DNA of 64,000 nt from Cerasicoccus frondis (GCA_031296915.1 JAVDPC010000019.1:1-64000); one strand, 5' to 3'; numbered from the stretch's first letter, positions 1-8,573 are shown. Notes: generated from the letters alone by a model not told the origin. Made by a program: numbers and translations.

Positions 1-82
1 CGACGCTCAAGCCGCCTTGCTGGACACGAAAAATCACTGCGGCCTGATCGGCCAATCTAGATGAAAAGTGCTCTAGCAGGCT
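1..82. repeat. Dispersed MITE-like repeat, right half
   Basis: The stretch from about 19 to 52 (GGACACGAAAAATCACTGCG, then GCCTGATCGGCC) is nearly identical to parts of the repeats at about 26549-26620 and 35080-35245. It ends in GTGCTCTAG, the inverted form of the terminal repeat at 35080 and 59620. The left half lies outside the window or is missing. No coding capacity is visible, and the family looks non-autonomous. Confidence 0.75.
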
Positions 83-115
83 TGCTTCATTCAGTTAGAT
101 CTTGTCCATCTAAAT

Positions 116-261
116 GAGGTAGCGCGGAGCGTCCCCGCTCCGCAAGGATTGAAGTATTGGATCGAAGGTTCCGCTACAGGCTCGTTGCGCCCACACGCTT
201 AAACGAACTCATCTTTCTGATTGTCGCTGCTTGCGGAGCGAGGACGCTCCGCGCCACCTTA
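116..261. repeat. Pair of GC-rich inverted repeats
   Basis: A segment at 116-146 built on GCGCGGAGCGTCCCCGCTCC recurs in inverted orientation at 230-261 (CTTGCGGAGCGAGGACGCTC and following). Each arm is also a small hairpin by itself. The 83 bases between the arms show no gene. The arrangement looks like a small intergenic palindromic element next to the repeat at 1-82. Confidence 0.6.
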
Positions 262-979
262 TCGGTGAGGCAACACCAAGCCTGCTAGGGACAGCAGGCT
301 CCACCTTTTGCCACTCCATTGAAACTGCCCTGTCGATGTGTTGCGGGGGCTGAGGGGGGGGGGTAAAGTTGGTCGAAAAACTGGGAAAGAACGCATGGGA
401 CTACCCGGCGAAGACCGGCATGGGTTTCGCAAGGCGGGGACTGCAAGGAGCGGCGTGGACGTCCACGGGCAAACACCCGCCAACGCGACCATCGGCGCAC
501 GGTGGCGCTGGCCGACTATTGCAGCTTAGGAGTTCCCGCGCGCACGTGACATCGATGTCCCGCCACTGGCGGCGCCCCGCGCCGAGCCGACTTCGCCAGC
601 GGCGAAATCAGGTCGGGTGAGCAGGACGCGTGTTGAAAGCCTGGGGGCGTCGCAGAATGGATTTTATCCGCGAATAAGCCCCGTCGACGGCTCCAGGAGC
701 GAGCGCATCTTCATGCGAACGGAGTTACAGGGCGCACAGTTCGGCGCCCTATCGCTAGGTGGGGAAATTCGGAAAACATGGGAGAAATGGCGTTGGTGGA
801 TGGATGGAAAACGACCGTGCCGGCAGCAGACTCAAAGCCCACTCCCCCGCGCGATCAGGAGACTTTCCAGCATAGCAGCCCCGCCATTTTGCGCAAGCTA
901 TTTAAGTAAACATTTGAATATTAACAGTGAGTAGCTCTCACTATTAATCCGCGCTGATAATCAAGAGTTTATGAACGAT
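262..979. other. Region without a recognisable gene
   Basis: About 700 bases between the repeats and the ATP-grasp gene. Several open frames exist on both strands, but their translations are rich in R, P, S and G with no recognisable domain, and the frames overlap one another, as expected of GC-rich non-coding DNA. The last 80 bases are AT-rich. It could be decayed coding sequence; I cannot identify any. Confidence 0.5.
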
Positions 980-1753
980 TTACTCTAGCTCCAACGGGAA
1001 ATAAAACTTACTGTTTACGACATCCTCCGCAGACGAGCATGCGCGAAGTAGCACTCGAAGGATTTCGGTTTCGTTGCCAGCATAAATGCCAGCGCCGAAG
1101 CACGGATTTGCTTCAACCACCGCCCATGCACCCGAGCGGGTTAAGCCAACGTCAATGACAACAGCCGGTGGCGTATTGCCATTCGAAGCCTGATATACTT
1201 CGGTAGCGAAAACCAGCGCTCTGGCGATATCAGAGTCCTCTCCATCGATATCCAAATCGCCATAAACCGAATATCGCGAACCGGAAACGGGTTCACCATC
1301 AAGCAGATGGATACGAAACTCCTTCTCAAAGTCGATCACCTCACTGACTAAAACCTGCTGTGTAGGCTCTAGGTCCTCTCTGGTCAGGATCGCATCAAGA
1401 TCCTGATAAACGCCAGCGGTGAAAATCTTGTCGTCCGGCGGCTTGATAAAAGCGGGCAACGCAACCTGGCTGAGTTCAGAAAGCGGAATAAACTGGATTT
1501 TACGACTAGTTACTTCATCTGGGAGACCTACTAACCAATCGAGCGGAGGCTCTAAGAGCACTCGTCCAATTTGCGCAGCGACAATGCGGCAAAAAAGCGG
1601 CTCACCATAAATCGCCACCTCATCTTCGATGCATAGATCGGGCGAAATGCGCCAGCCATCCAATTGGCAAACAGACCACCCTTGCTGCATTGCTTCATCA
1701 GCAAGCCGTTTCCGGTCTTCCGTAACCCGTGGACTGAGAATTATTTGAGGCAT
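980..1753 (-). CDS. ATP-grasp domain protein (R2K clade 3, DUF4343-like)
   Basis: Predicted 257-residue cytosolic protein. Its centre and C-terminus carry an ATP-grasp pattern: a lysine-bearing strand (AFIKPPDDK), an acidic segment (SEVIDFEKEFRIHLLDGE) and the metal-binding end (WAVVEANPCFGAGIYA). The order fits the R2K ATP-grasp clade formerly called DUF4343, whose members are thought to ligate amino acids or modify peptides; the substrate is unknown. An upstream in-frame start at 1795 is possible, but ATG 1753 (MPQIILSPR) begins directly at the first predicted strand and is preferred. It lies 92 bases downstream of a small S4-like gene on the same strand, so the two may be co-transcribed. 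Confidence 0.75.
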   Translation of the reverse strand: MPQIILSPRVTEDRKRLADEAMQQGWSVCQLDGWRISPDLCIEDEVAIYGEPLFCRIVAAQIGRVLLEPPLDWLVGLPDEVTSRKIQFIPLSELSQVALPAFIKPPDDKIFTAGVYQDLDAILTREDLEPTQQVLVSEVIDFEKEFRIHLLDGEPVSGSRYSVYGDLDIDGEDSDIARALVFATEVYQASNGNTPPAVVIDVGLTRSGAWAVVEANPCFGAGIYAGNETEILRVLLRACSSAEDVVNSKFYFPLELE

Positions 1754-1845
1754 GTTAATATGATTTACTTTCCGTGATTCAGCGCCGAAAGGCACTCTGC
1801 CAAGTTAACCTAGGTTGCATAGCTTGGGAGCTGATTTGCGAAAAA

Positions 1846-2073
1846 TCATCTAAAGGTGGTTCTCTTTGAAGGACTGTTTGGGAAAAACACTAACTCTGTT
1901 AGCGGAGTCTCAAATTCATCGTTTGGAGCTGGACGTTCGCCGTTCATGACAACTGCCTTCTGATCGAGCCATCGGCGCACTTCTTTCTTACTGGCTTTCA
2001 ATACTTTTCCGTTCCGTTCGATCATAGGCAGGTGGGCAATATTGCTAAGAATGTCTATGGCTTTCATTTTCAT
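1846..2073 (-). CDS. Small S4-like protein (hypothetical)
   Basis: A 75-residue protein starting MKMKAIDILSNIA, with AAGG a few bases before ATG 2073. The stretch KKEVRRWLDQKAVVMNGERP resembles the core of an S4 RNA-binding domain, in which a helix with basic residues is followed by a strand ending in V-x-(V/M)-N-G. The tail is basic (KRTTFR). RNA binding is inferred from this pattern alone. The frame stays open far upstream on this strand, but that part is antisense to the DUF1015 gene and is not real. It may form an operon with the ATP-grasp gene downstream. Confidence 0.6.
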   Translation of the reverse strand: MKMKAIDILSNIAHLPMIERNGKVLKASKKEVRRWLDQKAVVMNGERPAPNDEFETPLTELVFFPNSPSKRTTFR

Positions 2074-2196
2074 TACCTTATAGATATGAAATGATACAAT
2101 CCATTCAACGCAAAAAATCCTCAGGCTACTCCCCCGCAAAATCCTCCGAAGCGCAGGCTTGCATGACGGGGCGAGTTCTGTTCCCTTGGCCGTCCC

Positions 2197-3417
2197 ATGC
2201 GAATTCGTGCATTTCAAGGACTCCGACCCAAACCAGAAAACGCCGCAACCGTCGCGTCGCTTCCGTATGACGTTGTCAATACAGAGGAGGCTCGCGAGCT
2301 CGCGTCCGGCAACCCGCACTCGTTCCTGCGCGTCGTCCGCGCCGAGATCGATCTGCCCGCCGACACCGATCCCTACGACGCGTCCGTTTACGCGCAAGCG
2401 AAGCAGAACCTCGCCTCCCTCGAGGCCGATGGCGTGATCGAGCGCGAGAGCGAGCCCTGCATCTACATTTACCAGCAGAAGATGGGCGATCACGTGCAGC
2501 GCGGCGTTGTCGCCGTGTGCCACATTGAGGATTACGAAAACAACCTCATCAAGAAGCACGAGAAGACCCGCCAGGCCAAGGAAGACGACCGCACCCGCCT
2601 CAACGCGACCCTGCGCGCGCATCCGGGCCCGGTTTTCCTGACCTACAAGAACGACGCCAAGATCACTGGCCTCATGGACGCCATTACGGCGGGCGAGCCG
2701 CTGAGCGATTTCGTTGCTCCCGACGGCGTGGGCCACACCGTGTGGCGCATTGCTGGCGGCAGCGAGTTCATCGAAGCGTTTAAGGCGATCCCGGCGTTCT
2801 ACGTGGCCGACGGTCACCACCGCAGCGCTTCGGCCGCCCGCGTCGGCAAGGAGCTCCGCGACGCCAACCCGAACCACACTGGCGACGAGGACTACAACTG
2901 GTTCCTCAACGTGATTTTCCCGGACAACGAGCTGAAGGTGCTGCCTTACAACCGCCTCGTGCTCAACCTCAACGGCAAGACCAACGAGGAATTCCTGTCC
3001 GAGCTGAAGAACGTTGTGCCGGTGACCGAAGGCAACGTTGACCCGTCGCCGGACGCCATTGGCAAGGTTTCGATGTATTTCGACGGCAAGTGGTATGGCC
3101 TCGACCTAACTGGCCTCGCCGCGAACGACCCGATTTCCGAGCTCGATGTCTCCAAGCTGCAGGACTACATCCTCCAGCCGATCCTGGGCATCGACGACCC
3201 GCGCACCAGCAATGACATCGAGTTCATTGGCGGCATCCGCGGCACGAAGGAGCTCATCAAGCGCGTGGACAAGGGTGACGGCCCCGTGGCTTTCTCCATG
3301 TATCACGTGACCTGCGACCAACTGATGGCCATCGCCGACGCCGGCCAGATCATGCCGCCCAAGAGCACCTGGTTCGAGCCGAAGCTCCGCAGCGGCTTGT
3401 TCGTGAACACGTTTTGA
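2197..3417 (+). CDS. DUF1015 family protein
   Basis: A 406-residue cytosolic protein matching DUF1015 along its length. It opens MRIRAFQGLRPKPENAATVA followed by SLPYDVV, and near residue 207 carries the diagnostic FYVADGHHRSASAARVGKE motif; the C-terminal third continues the family pattern. DUF1015 proteins are distantly related to the ParB/SerK fold, some members of which are nucleotide-dependent serine kinases, and DUF1015 genes often lie near serine biosynthesis genes in other bacteria. No such neighbour is present here, so kinase activity is only a possibility. It is transcribed divergently from the S4-like gene and followed by a clear terminator. Confidence 0.85.
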   Translation: MRIRAFQGLRPKPENAATVASLPYDVVNTEEARELASGNPHSFLRVVRAEIDLPADTDPYDASVYAQAKQNLASLEADGVIERESEPCIYIYQQKMGDHVQRGVVAVCHIEDYENNLIKKHEKTRQAKEDDRTRLNATLRAHPGPVFLTYKNDAKITGLMDAITAGEPLSDFVAPDGVGHTVWRIAGGSEFIEAFKAIPAFYVADGHHRSASAARVGKELRDANPNHTGDEDYNWFLNVIFPDNELKVLPYNRLVLNLNGKTNEEFLSELKNVVPVTEGNVDPSPDAIGKVSMYFDGKWYGLDLTGLAANDPISELDVSKLQDYILQPILGIDDPRTSNDIEFIGGIRGTKELIKRVDKGDGPVAFSMYHVTCDQLMAIADAGQIMPPKSTWFEPKLRSGLFVNTF

Positions 3418-3496
3418 CGCGGCTCGCTGGATGTAAAAGCGGCTTCCAGCCGCTTTGGTCCAGCTTGATTTACTAAAGCGGCAAGATGCCGCTTCT
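3418..3496. repeat. Two short AAGCGGC hairpins
   Basis: Directly after the DUF1015 stop codon lie two small palindromes, AAGCGGCTTCCAGCCGCTTT and AAGCGGCAAGATGCCGCTT. They look like copies of a short intergenic hairpin repeat. Their position ahead of the terminator suggests a role in protecting the transcript's 3' end, which is inference. Confidence 0.5.
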
Positions 3497-3501
3497 ACTT
3501 T

Positions 3502-3540
3502 GAGCGCCCGATGATGAATTTCGTCGGGCGCTTTTTTTTT
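3502..3540 (+). terminator. Rho-independent terminator after DUF1015 gene
   Basis: A stem of about 12 bp, AGCGCCCGATGA paired with TCGTCGGGCGCT (one G-T wobble), separated by GAATT-type loop bases and followed by a run of nine T residues. Confidence 0.85.
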
Positions 3541-3659
3541 TGCGCCCTACCTTGCTTGAGCAGATGAAACTGCGGATCGAGACGATCCGCTCCACCTCAA
3601 AAAGAAGGATTAGGCCATTTACCCAATGGGCAAATCTACCGGTCCAGCGGGACGCTGGC

Positions 3660-4388
3660 TTACCAGGCGCCGAGGTTGGTGAGTTGTTTGGTCGCGGCTT
3701 CGGCCCAGCCACGGTTGGCGGCGGGGCTGGCGGGGCTCGGGTGCAGGATGCGGCCGAGTTGGTGTGGTTGGTCCCAGGCTAGGTCCGCGAGCTTTTGTTC
3801 GCCGAAACCGCCGACGCCGATTAGCCACTCGGGTTGGAGAGCGTCGAGAACAGCGCGCAGGTGGGCGTCGCAGGCGGCATACATGGGGGTGGTGACGTCG
3901 GCCTTAAATTTATCGGGGGTCAGGTTGCGGCACTTGCCGTCTGCGCCATCGAGGAAGAGGAGCGGGCAATAATTGATCACATAATGCTCGGCGAAGAAAT
4001 TCTCCGGCGCGCCAAAACGCTCCATCATCAGGCCCCACAGGCGACGACCGCTGACCTCGCTTTTCGGGCAATCGAAGCCATCGACCGGACGCTTTTTGTG
4101 CTCGATCGGCGGCTTGCCCACGGGCGCTGAAATGCCCATCCAGTCGCGAACGGCGGCGATTTCGCCAAAGGGCACGCCCGTCTGCGCCATGCCAAAGGGG
4201 CCCGGGTTCATGCCGAGCAGAACAATGCGCTTTTTCGAATTCCCGTAACGCTGAATGTATTGAAGGTGGGGCTCCCAGGCGTAATCGAGCGGATTGTATA
4301 CGTGCGTGACAGGCGCTTCGAAACGCAATTCGTTCATGGCGTCGCGCAGAGTGATTGCGGCATTTTCCAGTTGTTTGGCAATGGTCAT
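3660..4388 (-). CDS. SMUG1-type uracil-DNA glycosylase
   Basis: A 242-residue base-excision repair enzyme predicted to remove uracil and related damaged pyrimidines from DNA. Residues 30-38 (VYNPLDYAW) and 59-76 (GMNPGPFGMAQTGVPFGE) match the signature of the SMUG1 family, in which the N in GMNPGPFGM is the catalytic asparagine. H216 in HPSPASPAANRGW is the second active-site motif. Length fits the family. The gene is convergent with the DUF1015 gene and divergent from the amidase gene, whose predicted start is only 18 bases away, so at least one promoter must lie inside a coding region. A shorter start at 4337 (MNELRFEAP) is possible. Confidence 0.9.
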   Translation of the reverse strand: MTIAKQLENAAITLRDAMNELRFEAPVTHVYNPLDYAWEPHLQYIQRYGNSKKRIVLLGMNPGPFGMAQTGVPFGEIAAVRDWMGISAPVGKPPIEHKKRPVDGFDCPKSEVSGRRLWGLMMERFGAPENFFAEHYVINYCPLLFLDGADGKCRNLTPDKFKADVTTPMYAACDAHLRAVLDALQPEWLIGVGGFGEQKLADLAWDQPHQLGRILHPSPASPAANRGWAEAATKQLTNLGAW

Positions 4389-4406
4389 ATCGACAAGGTG
4401 GTCGGG

Positions 4407-5609
4407 ATGCGGTGGATGGCGTTGTTAATTTTGAGTTGGGCAGTCAGCTTGTCGGCGGAGAAGCTGACTTCGATGGGTGATGCCCCAGACTGGTCGCGTC
4501 TGGATGAATATCAAGCCCAACTCACGATGAGCGATTTTCGTTGGTTGCTGGAGAGCCAATACGCGCCCAACGGCACCGCGCAGGACTGGATAACCGTTGA
4601 GCGCGAGCAGGCGCTGGTGCTGCGCAGCGAAGGCGACGCCGAGCCTTATGTGATCCAGTTTCGCGACTACGACGCCTCCCCTGCCCGCCCGCCGCGCTAT
4701 TGGCAAACGCGCGCCGAGTGGCTCGCGATGGAGCCGGATGACTTGCCTTTGGCCGGACTAAAAATCGCGCTCGATCCCGGGCACCTGGGGGGGGAGTATG
4801 CGGCAATGGAATTCCGGAGCTGGCAGGCGAAGGACGGCCCTTTGTTCCGTGAAGGCGACTTCGTGCTGGCGGTTGCCCAGTTGCTAAAGCCGCAGTTGGA
4901 AGCACTCGGCGCGACGGTTTATTTGGTTCGCGACAAGGCTGGTCCCGTCACATCCGACACGCCGGAAAGCCTCCGACCGCTCGCGGCAAAACTCGTCGCT
5001 GAGCGCGAGCTGACGCCAGGTCTGGAAATTGACCTGGAAGACCGCGAACGGAAGATTGACGCCCTTGCGCGCCTGCTTTTTTACCGCGTAAGTGAAATCA
5101 AAGCGCGCGCGGAGTTGGTCAACGATCAGTTTCAGCCTGACATCGCGCTATGTTTGCATGTGGACGGCACGACGCCCCCCAAAGGCAAAGACCTGGCGGA
5201 CCAGGGCTATGCGCATTACCTCGTCAACGGCGCCTACAGCGCGAACGAACTCAGCTACGATGACCAACGCCTGCAAATGCTCGAGCGCATGCTCAGCGGA
5301 GCTTGGCGTGAGGAGCGGGGTCTGGCCGGGGCCATGTCTGCCAGCTTTGGCGAAGTTTATCCACAGCCGCCCTACGCCTACTCTGGCTCAAACGCCGTGC
5401 GCATCAACGAGGACCCGTATATTTGGGCGCGCAATCTGATGGCGAACCGCCTTTACCAATGCCCGACCGTTTTCCTCGAACCCTGTGTCGCGAACGAAGT
5501 GGGCTTTTATACGCAGTTTGCATCAGAGCCAGATAGCCTCATTGCACTCTATGCGGACTGTGTCAGGCAGGCAATATTGCAATATTACACGCCACAAACG
5601 CCTGACTAG
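4407..5609 (+). CDS. N-acetylmuramoyl-L-alanine amidase (Amidase_3 type)
   Basis: A 400-residue exported hydrolase predicted to cleave the amide bond between N-acetylmuramic acid and the stem peptide of peptidoglycan. A signal peptide (MRWMALLILSWAVSLSAE) follows ATG 4407, which has AAGGTGG just upstream; the open frame extends further 5' but overlaps the glycosylase gene. The Zn amidase core begins at GLKIALDPGHLGG (DPGH at 123-126), with the REGDFVLAVAQLLKPQLEAL helix, the zinc-histidine strand IALCLHVDG and the late catalytic glutamate in FLEPCVANEVG. About 115 residues before the core form an unassigned N-terminal domain. The sensor kinase gene follows after 37 bases. Confidence 0.85.
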   Translation: MRWMALLILSWAVSLSAEKLTSMGDAPDWSRLDEYQAQLTMSDFRWLLESQYAPNGTAQDWITVEREQALVLRSEGDAEPYVIQFRDYDASPARPPRYWQTRAEWLAMEPDDLPLAGLKIALDPGHLGGEYAAMEFRSWQAKDGPLFREGDFVLAVAQLLKPQLEALGATVYLVRDKAGPVTSDTPESLRPLAAKLVAERELTPGLEIDLEDRERKIDALARLLFYRVSEIKARAELVNDQFQPDIALCLHVDGTTPPKGKDLADQGYAHYLVNGAYSANELSYDDQRLQMLERMLSGAWREERGLAGAMSASFGEVYPQPPYAYSGSNAVRINEDPYIWARNLMANRLYQCPTVFLEPCVANEVGFYTQFASEPDSLIALYADCVRQAILQYYTPQTPD

Positions 5610-5646
5610 CTTGACCTTGAACCTAATGTATTTAAGATAAGATTTA

Positions 5647-6864
5647 ATGTCATTAGGACAACTATTAGACGACGCCTCACGCGTCGCAGAACTCGAAGAA
5701 ACCGGCTTACTGGAAGTCAAGGACGACGAGTCCTTCCAGAAATTCACCAAAGTCGCCGCCGCACTGGTCGATGTGCCCGTATCCCTGGTTTCTCTCGTTT
5801 CCACAGACCATCAGCATTTCGTCGCGTGCCAAGGCCTGCCCGAACAAGTGACGAAGGAGGCGCGCACCCCACTGAGCCATTCATTTTGCCAATATGTGGT
5901 GGGCGAAGGACGGCCGCTCATCGTCAACGACGCACGCGAAGACCCTCGCCTGTGCGACAATGGAGCCGTCGCAGACCTCGGTGTGATCGCCTACCTCGGC
6001 GTCCCCATCCGCACAAGCCGCTTCAACGTGCTGGGTTCGTTTTGCGTCATCGACACCAAACCGCGCAACTGGAGCCAGGAGGATATTCAGGAGATTGCCG
6101 ACCTCGCGCACATCGTGGGGCATGAGATCGAGCTGCGTCGCGTCGGCCGCAAGCTCAAGGAGACCAACCAGCAACTCAAAGAAGCTGAGACCCGCAACGA
6201 TGAACTCATCCAAATGATGCTGCATGACCTGCGCAACCCGCTATTCGGCATCACCGGCGGTTTATCGCTGCTCTCGGAATCGAATCTTTCGGAAGACGAC
6301 CAAGAGGCCGTGGGCATCTGTGAAGACAGCTGCCGCCACATGAATTACCTGCTCGGCGAAATTCTCGAGACGAACAAAATGCGCCTCACGCACCTCAGCG
6401 TCAAAAAAGCGTCAATTGACGCCGCCGAGTTCCTGCGCCCGATCATCGAGCGCGAAGAGATGACTGGCAAGGCCAGTTCCATCTCGTTTAGCACCGATCT
6501 GGACAATTGCCCCAAAACCATTCTTGCGGACGAGGGCATCCTCCGCCGCACGTTGCAAAACATCATCGTCAACGCCTTCAAATACACACTCAAAGGCGGG
6601 AGCGTAGCGCTCAAAGTTTACACCCAAGACGGTGAAGTCATCTTCGCCGTCAGCGACACAGGACCCGGCATTCGCCAAGAAGACATCCACAAAATTTTTG
6701 ACAAATACTCCGTCGGTGAGTCAGGCAAGAAGTCCAAAAATGAAATCATCGGCCTCGGCCTGACTTTCTGCAAAGCAGCTGTCGAGCTGCATGGCGGCCG
6801 CATCCATGTTGAAAGCGATTTCGGCCAAGGCAGCACGTTTTTTATCCACCTGCCGATGGCTTGA
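5647..6864 (+). CDS. GAF-domain sensor histidine kinase, soluble
   Basis: A 405-residue kinase without membrane segments. Residues 25-165 form a GAF domain of the type fused to cytosolic kinases (SHSFCQYVVGEGRPLIVNDA, GVPIRTSRFNVLGSFCVID). A short coiled coil (165-188) leads to the phosphoacceptor helix MMLHDLRNPLFGI with H193. The C-terminal ATPase domain shows an N box (NIIVNAFKY), a G1 box (VSDTGPGI) and a G2 box (IIGLGLTFCKAAVELHGG). No response regulator gene is adjacent, so its partner is elsewhere. The likely input is a small ligand or redox signal at the GAF domain, which cannot be told from sequence. Confidence 0.9.
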   Translation: MSLGQLLDDASRVAELEETGLLEVKDDESFQKFTKVAAALVDVPVSLVSLVSTDHQHFVACQGLPEQVTKEARTPLSHSFCQYVVGEGRPLIVNDAREDPRLCDNGAVADLGVIAYLGVPIRTSRFNVLGSFCVIDTKPRNWSQEDIQEIADLAHIVGHEIELRRVGRKLKETNQQLKEAETRNDELIQMMLHDLRNPLFGITGGLSLLSESNLSEDDQEAVGICEDSCRHMNYLLGEILETNKMRLTHLSVKKASIDAAEFLRPIIEREEMTGKASSISFSTDLDNCPKTILADEGILRRTLQNIIVNAFKYTLKGGSVALKVYTQDGEVIFAVSDTGPGIRQEDIHKIFDKYSVGESGKKSKNEIIGLGLTFCKAAVELHGGRIHVESDFGQGSTFFIHLPMA

Positions 6865-7004
6865 TTTTTTAAGGGAGAAGGCAGATGGGAAATGAATAGA
6901 TAGGCGCGCGCCTGCAATATTGTCTCGCTGTTTCGCGAAAGTCCGAGATTTCAGCTTTTATTCTATCTCAACACTCTTGCCTTCTTCCTTCTGCCTTTAA
7001 AAGC

Positions 7005-7040
7005 AAAAAAGACGAGGCGCTTTAGCCCCGTCTTTGCATT
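7005..7040. terminator. Bidirectional terminator
   Basis: The hairpin AAAGACGAGGC...GCCCCGTCTTT lies between the convergent kinase and SRPBCC genes, with A-rich and T-rich flanks that would serve transcription from both sides. Confidence 0.7.
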
Positions 7041-7063
7041 AAAAATTTCGCCGATATTCAAGC

Positions 7064-7942
7064 CTAGTCCAAAATATAAGCCGGCTTTTTCTCCATGCAG
7101 TCCATCGGCATCGAAATGTGTTCGTGGACCACTTTCCAGCGGCCATCGATCCGCTGAAAAACAGCACTGGTGCGAAACCAGGACTTCATCATATCGGACT
7201 CTTCCTGGCCTTCGGGTAAGAGCACGCCCTGGCAGCGAGACTGGCAGGTAAGCAGCGCTGACTCCCCCATTATTCGCACGGACACTTTACGCCGCTGGAT
7301 GGTGATCTTGTCGCCGAAGAACGGGAAGCATTGTTCCCAGAGCGCCTTGATGCCGTCCACTCCGTCGACCTGAGTGCCGATGTCAAATAAGGTCGCCTCT
7401 TCGACGTAATCCTCGACGATGCCAGCGCTGTCCTTCATGCCCACCGCGATGTCCCACTCGGCCACGGCGGCGAAAATCTCGGCTTCCGCACTGGAGACAA
7501 AACCTTCCACGCGCTCGAGGCTCGCACTCCAACCCTTTTGGTGCTCGTTGCAAACGTCGACATTCGGGAATCCGGTGTGCGTCAGTTTCACCAGCGTGCC
7601 TTCAGACACGGCGCTCATTTCGATCAAAATTTCGGTTTGTGGCAGTTGCTCCATCTCGGCGTCGCCCACCCAGCGCCAACCAAGCTTAATGCGGTTCGGC
7701 GCATCGAGTTCGAGGATTTTGCCGTCCATGGTCATCTCTTTGCCATGAGTAAAGAGCGTAACGGAATACACGCCGCCAACTTGCAAGTCGATGCTTGCGC
7801 CGAGCCCCTTGGAATCCGGGCAGCCAAACCAGCGGAAGACTTGATTTTGGTCCGTCCAGGCCGCCCAAACGCGGTCGATGGACGCCTTAAACGTGCGTTG
7901 CATTTTCAGGGTATTGTCGGTTGCTTCGAGTATGGTAGTCAT
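7064..7942 (-). CDS. AHSA1/SRPBCC domain fused to a SnoaL-like domain
   Basis: A 292-residue two-domain protein. Residues 1-150 are an activator-of-Hsp90-ATPase-like (AHSA1, SRPBCC fold) domain, shown by TFKASIDRVWAAWTDQNQVF, the mid-domain GGVYSVTL and the helix HQKGWSASLERVEGFV. Residues 155-292 look like a SnoaL/ketosteroid-isomerase-type domain (DIAVGMKDSAGIVEDYVEEA, then WFRTSAVFQRIDGRWKVVHEHIS). Both folds are hydrophobic-pocket barrels that usually occur as separate proteins. The start overlaps the end of the upstream arsR-type gene by 4 bases, so the two are translationally coupled. ArsR-AHSA1 pairs are widespread; the ligand is unknown. Confidence 0.8.
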   Translation of the reverse strand: MTTILEATDNTLKMQRTFKASIDRVWAAWTDQNQVFRWFGCPDSKGLGASIDLQVGGVYSVTLFTHGKEMTMDGKILELDAPNRIKLGWRWVGDAEMEQLPQTEILIEMSAVSEGTLVKLTHTGFPNVDVCNEHQKGWSASLERVEGFVSSAEAEIFAAVAEWDIAVGMKDSAGIVEDYVEEATLFDIGTQVDGVDGIKALWEQCFPFFGDKITIQRRKVSVRIMGESALLTCQSRCQGVLLPEGQEESDMMKSWFRTSAVFQRIDGRWKVVHEHISMPMDCMEKKPAYILD

Positions 7943-8316
7943 GATTTGTGTGTATTCGTGTTTGATTCGTTGTTGAATGATTCAGTGCCCGGATCCGTCT
8001 CATCAAGGTAACGTTCCAAGGCGTCGAAATTGTTGTCCCAAAAGATGCGGTAACGCTCGATCCACTCGTTGGCCTCGGCCAAGGGCTCGGCATCGAGCGA
8101 TATCCAATGCGTTCGCCCTTCCTTCTGGCGATTCAGCAGACCCGCCCGCTCTAAAACCCGCAGGTGCTTACTCACCGCCGGCGCCGACATCGAAAACCGC
8201 GCCGCCAAATCCGCGACAGCCTGCTGTCCCGCCCGCAGTGCGGTCAGGATCTCGCGCCGCGTTGGATCCGCCAGCGCCGAGAAAATCAGGTTCAAGTCGA
8301 TTGAATTATTAACCAT
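7939..8316 (-). CDS. ArsR-family transcriptional regulator
   Basis: A 125-residue winged-helix repressor of the subgroup found with AHSA1 genes. LIFSALADPTRREILTALRAG opens the domain, and the recognition helix is FSMSAPAVSKHLRVLERAGLL. The classic ArsR metal-site ELCVCDL motif is absent (VADLAARF instead), so metal sensing is unlikely. ATG 8316 (MVNNSIDLN) is preferred over an ATG at 8331. The start codon lies inside a palindrome that has a second copy upstream, which suggests direct autoregulation of the operon with the SRPBCC gene. Confidence 0.9.
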   Translation of the reverse strand: MVNNSIDLNLIFSALADPTRREILTALRAGQQAVADLAARFSMSAPAVSKHLRVLERAGLLNRQKEGRTHWISLDAEPLAEANEWIERYRIFWDNNFDALERYLDETDPGTESFNNESNTNTHKS

Positions 8317-8324
8317 GTGGTTAA
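8309..8324. promoter_or_regulatory. Putative ArsR operator 1, over the start codon
   Basis: TTAACCATGTGGTTAA is a perfect two-sided palindrome (TTAACCA-TG-TGGTTAA). It covers the predicted ATG of the arsR-type gene and shares its half-site with operator 2, 51 bases away. Confidence 0.75.
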
Positions 8325-8359
8325 ACATCAATCAAAAACATGATCAATACAAGCTAAAA

Positions 8360-8377
8360 TTTAACCATTTGGTTAAA
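8360..8377. promoter_or_regulatory. Putative ArsR operator 2
   Basis: TTTAACCATTTGGTTAAA is a perfect palindrome with half-site TTTAACCA. It lies about 45 bases upstream of the arsR-type start in AT-rich DNA where the promoter should be. Its centre is 52 bases, about five helical turns, from the centre of operator 1, so two dimers could bind the same face. Confidence 0.75.
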
Positions 8378-8573
8378 TATATATTTCGGGCAAGTGTGCC
8401 CGCTCATAGTGAGTTTGCGACGTTAAGGCGCCTAGAGCACTTTTATCTCAATTAATGATGCGCCTTAACCCAACCACAACAAACGACAACTACATTAAAA
8501 CCGCTAAGGTTCATCATCCACTCAAAGACATCAAATCAGTTTTCTCCGAGAAAAATGATGATGATTATCGAAC

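Noticed and set aside
259..934. Several small open frames in the first kilobase
   Set aside because: Mutually overlapping, R/P/S/G-rich translations without start signals or family resemblance.
2077..2877. Upstream extension of the S4-like small gene on the minus strand
   Set aside because: It runs antisense through the DUF1015 gene and has no domain; only the last 75 residues make sense.
8425..8445. CTAGAGCACTTTTATCTC, similar to one end of the dispersed repeat
   Set aside because: Only about 15 bases match and no opposite end or core sequence is nearby; at best a solo remnant.
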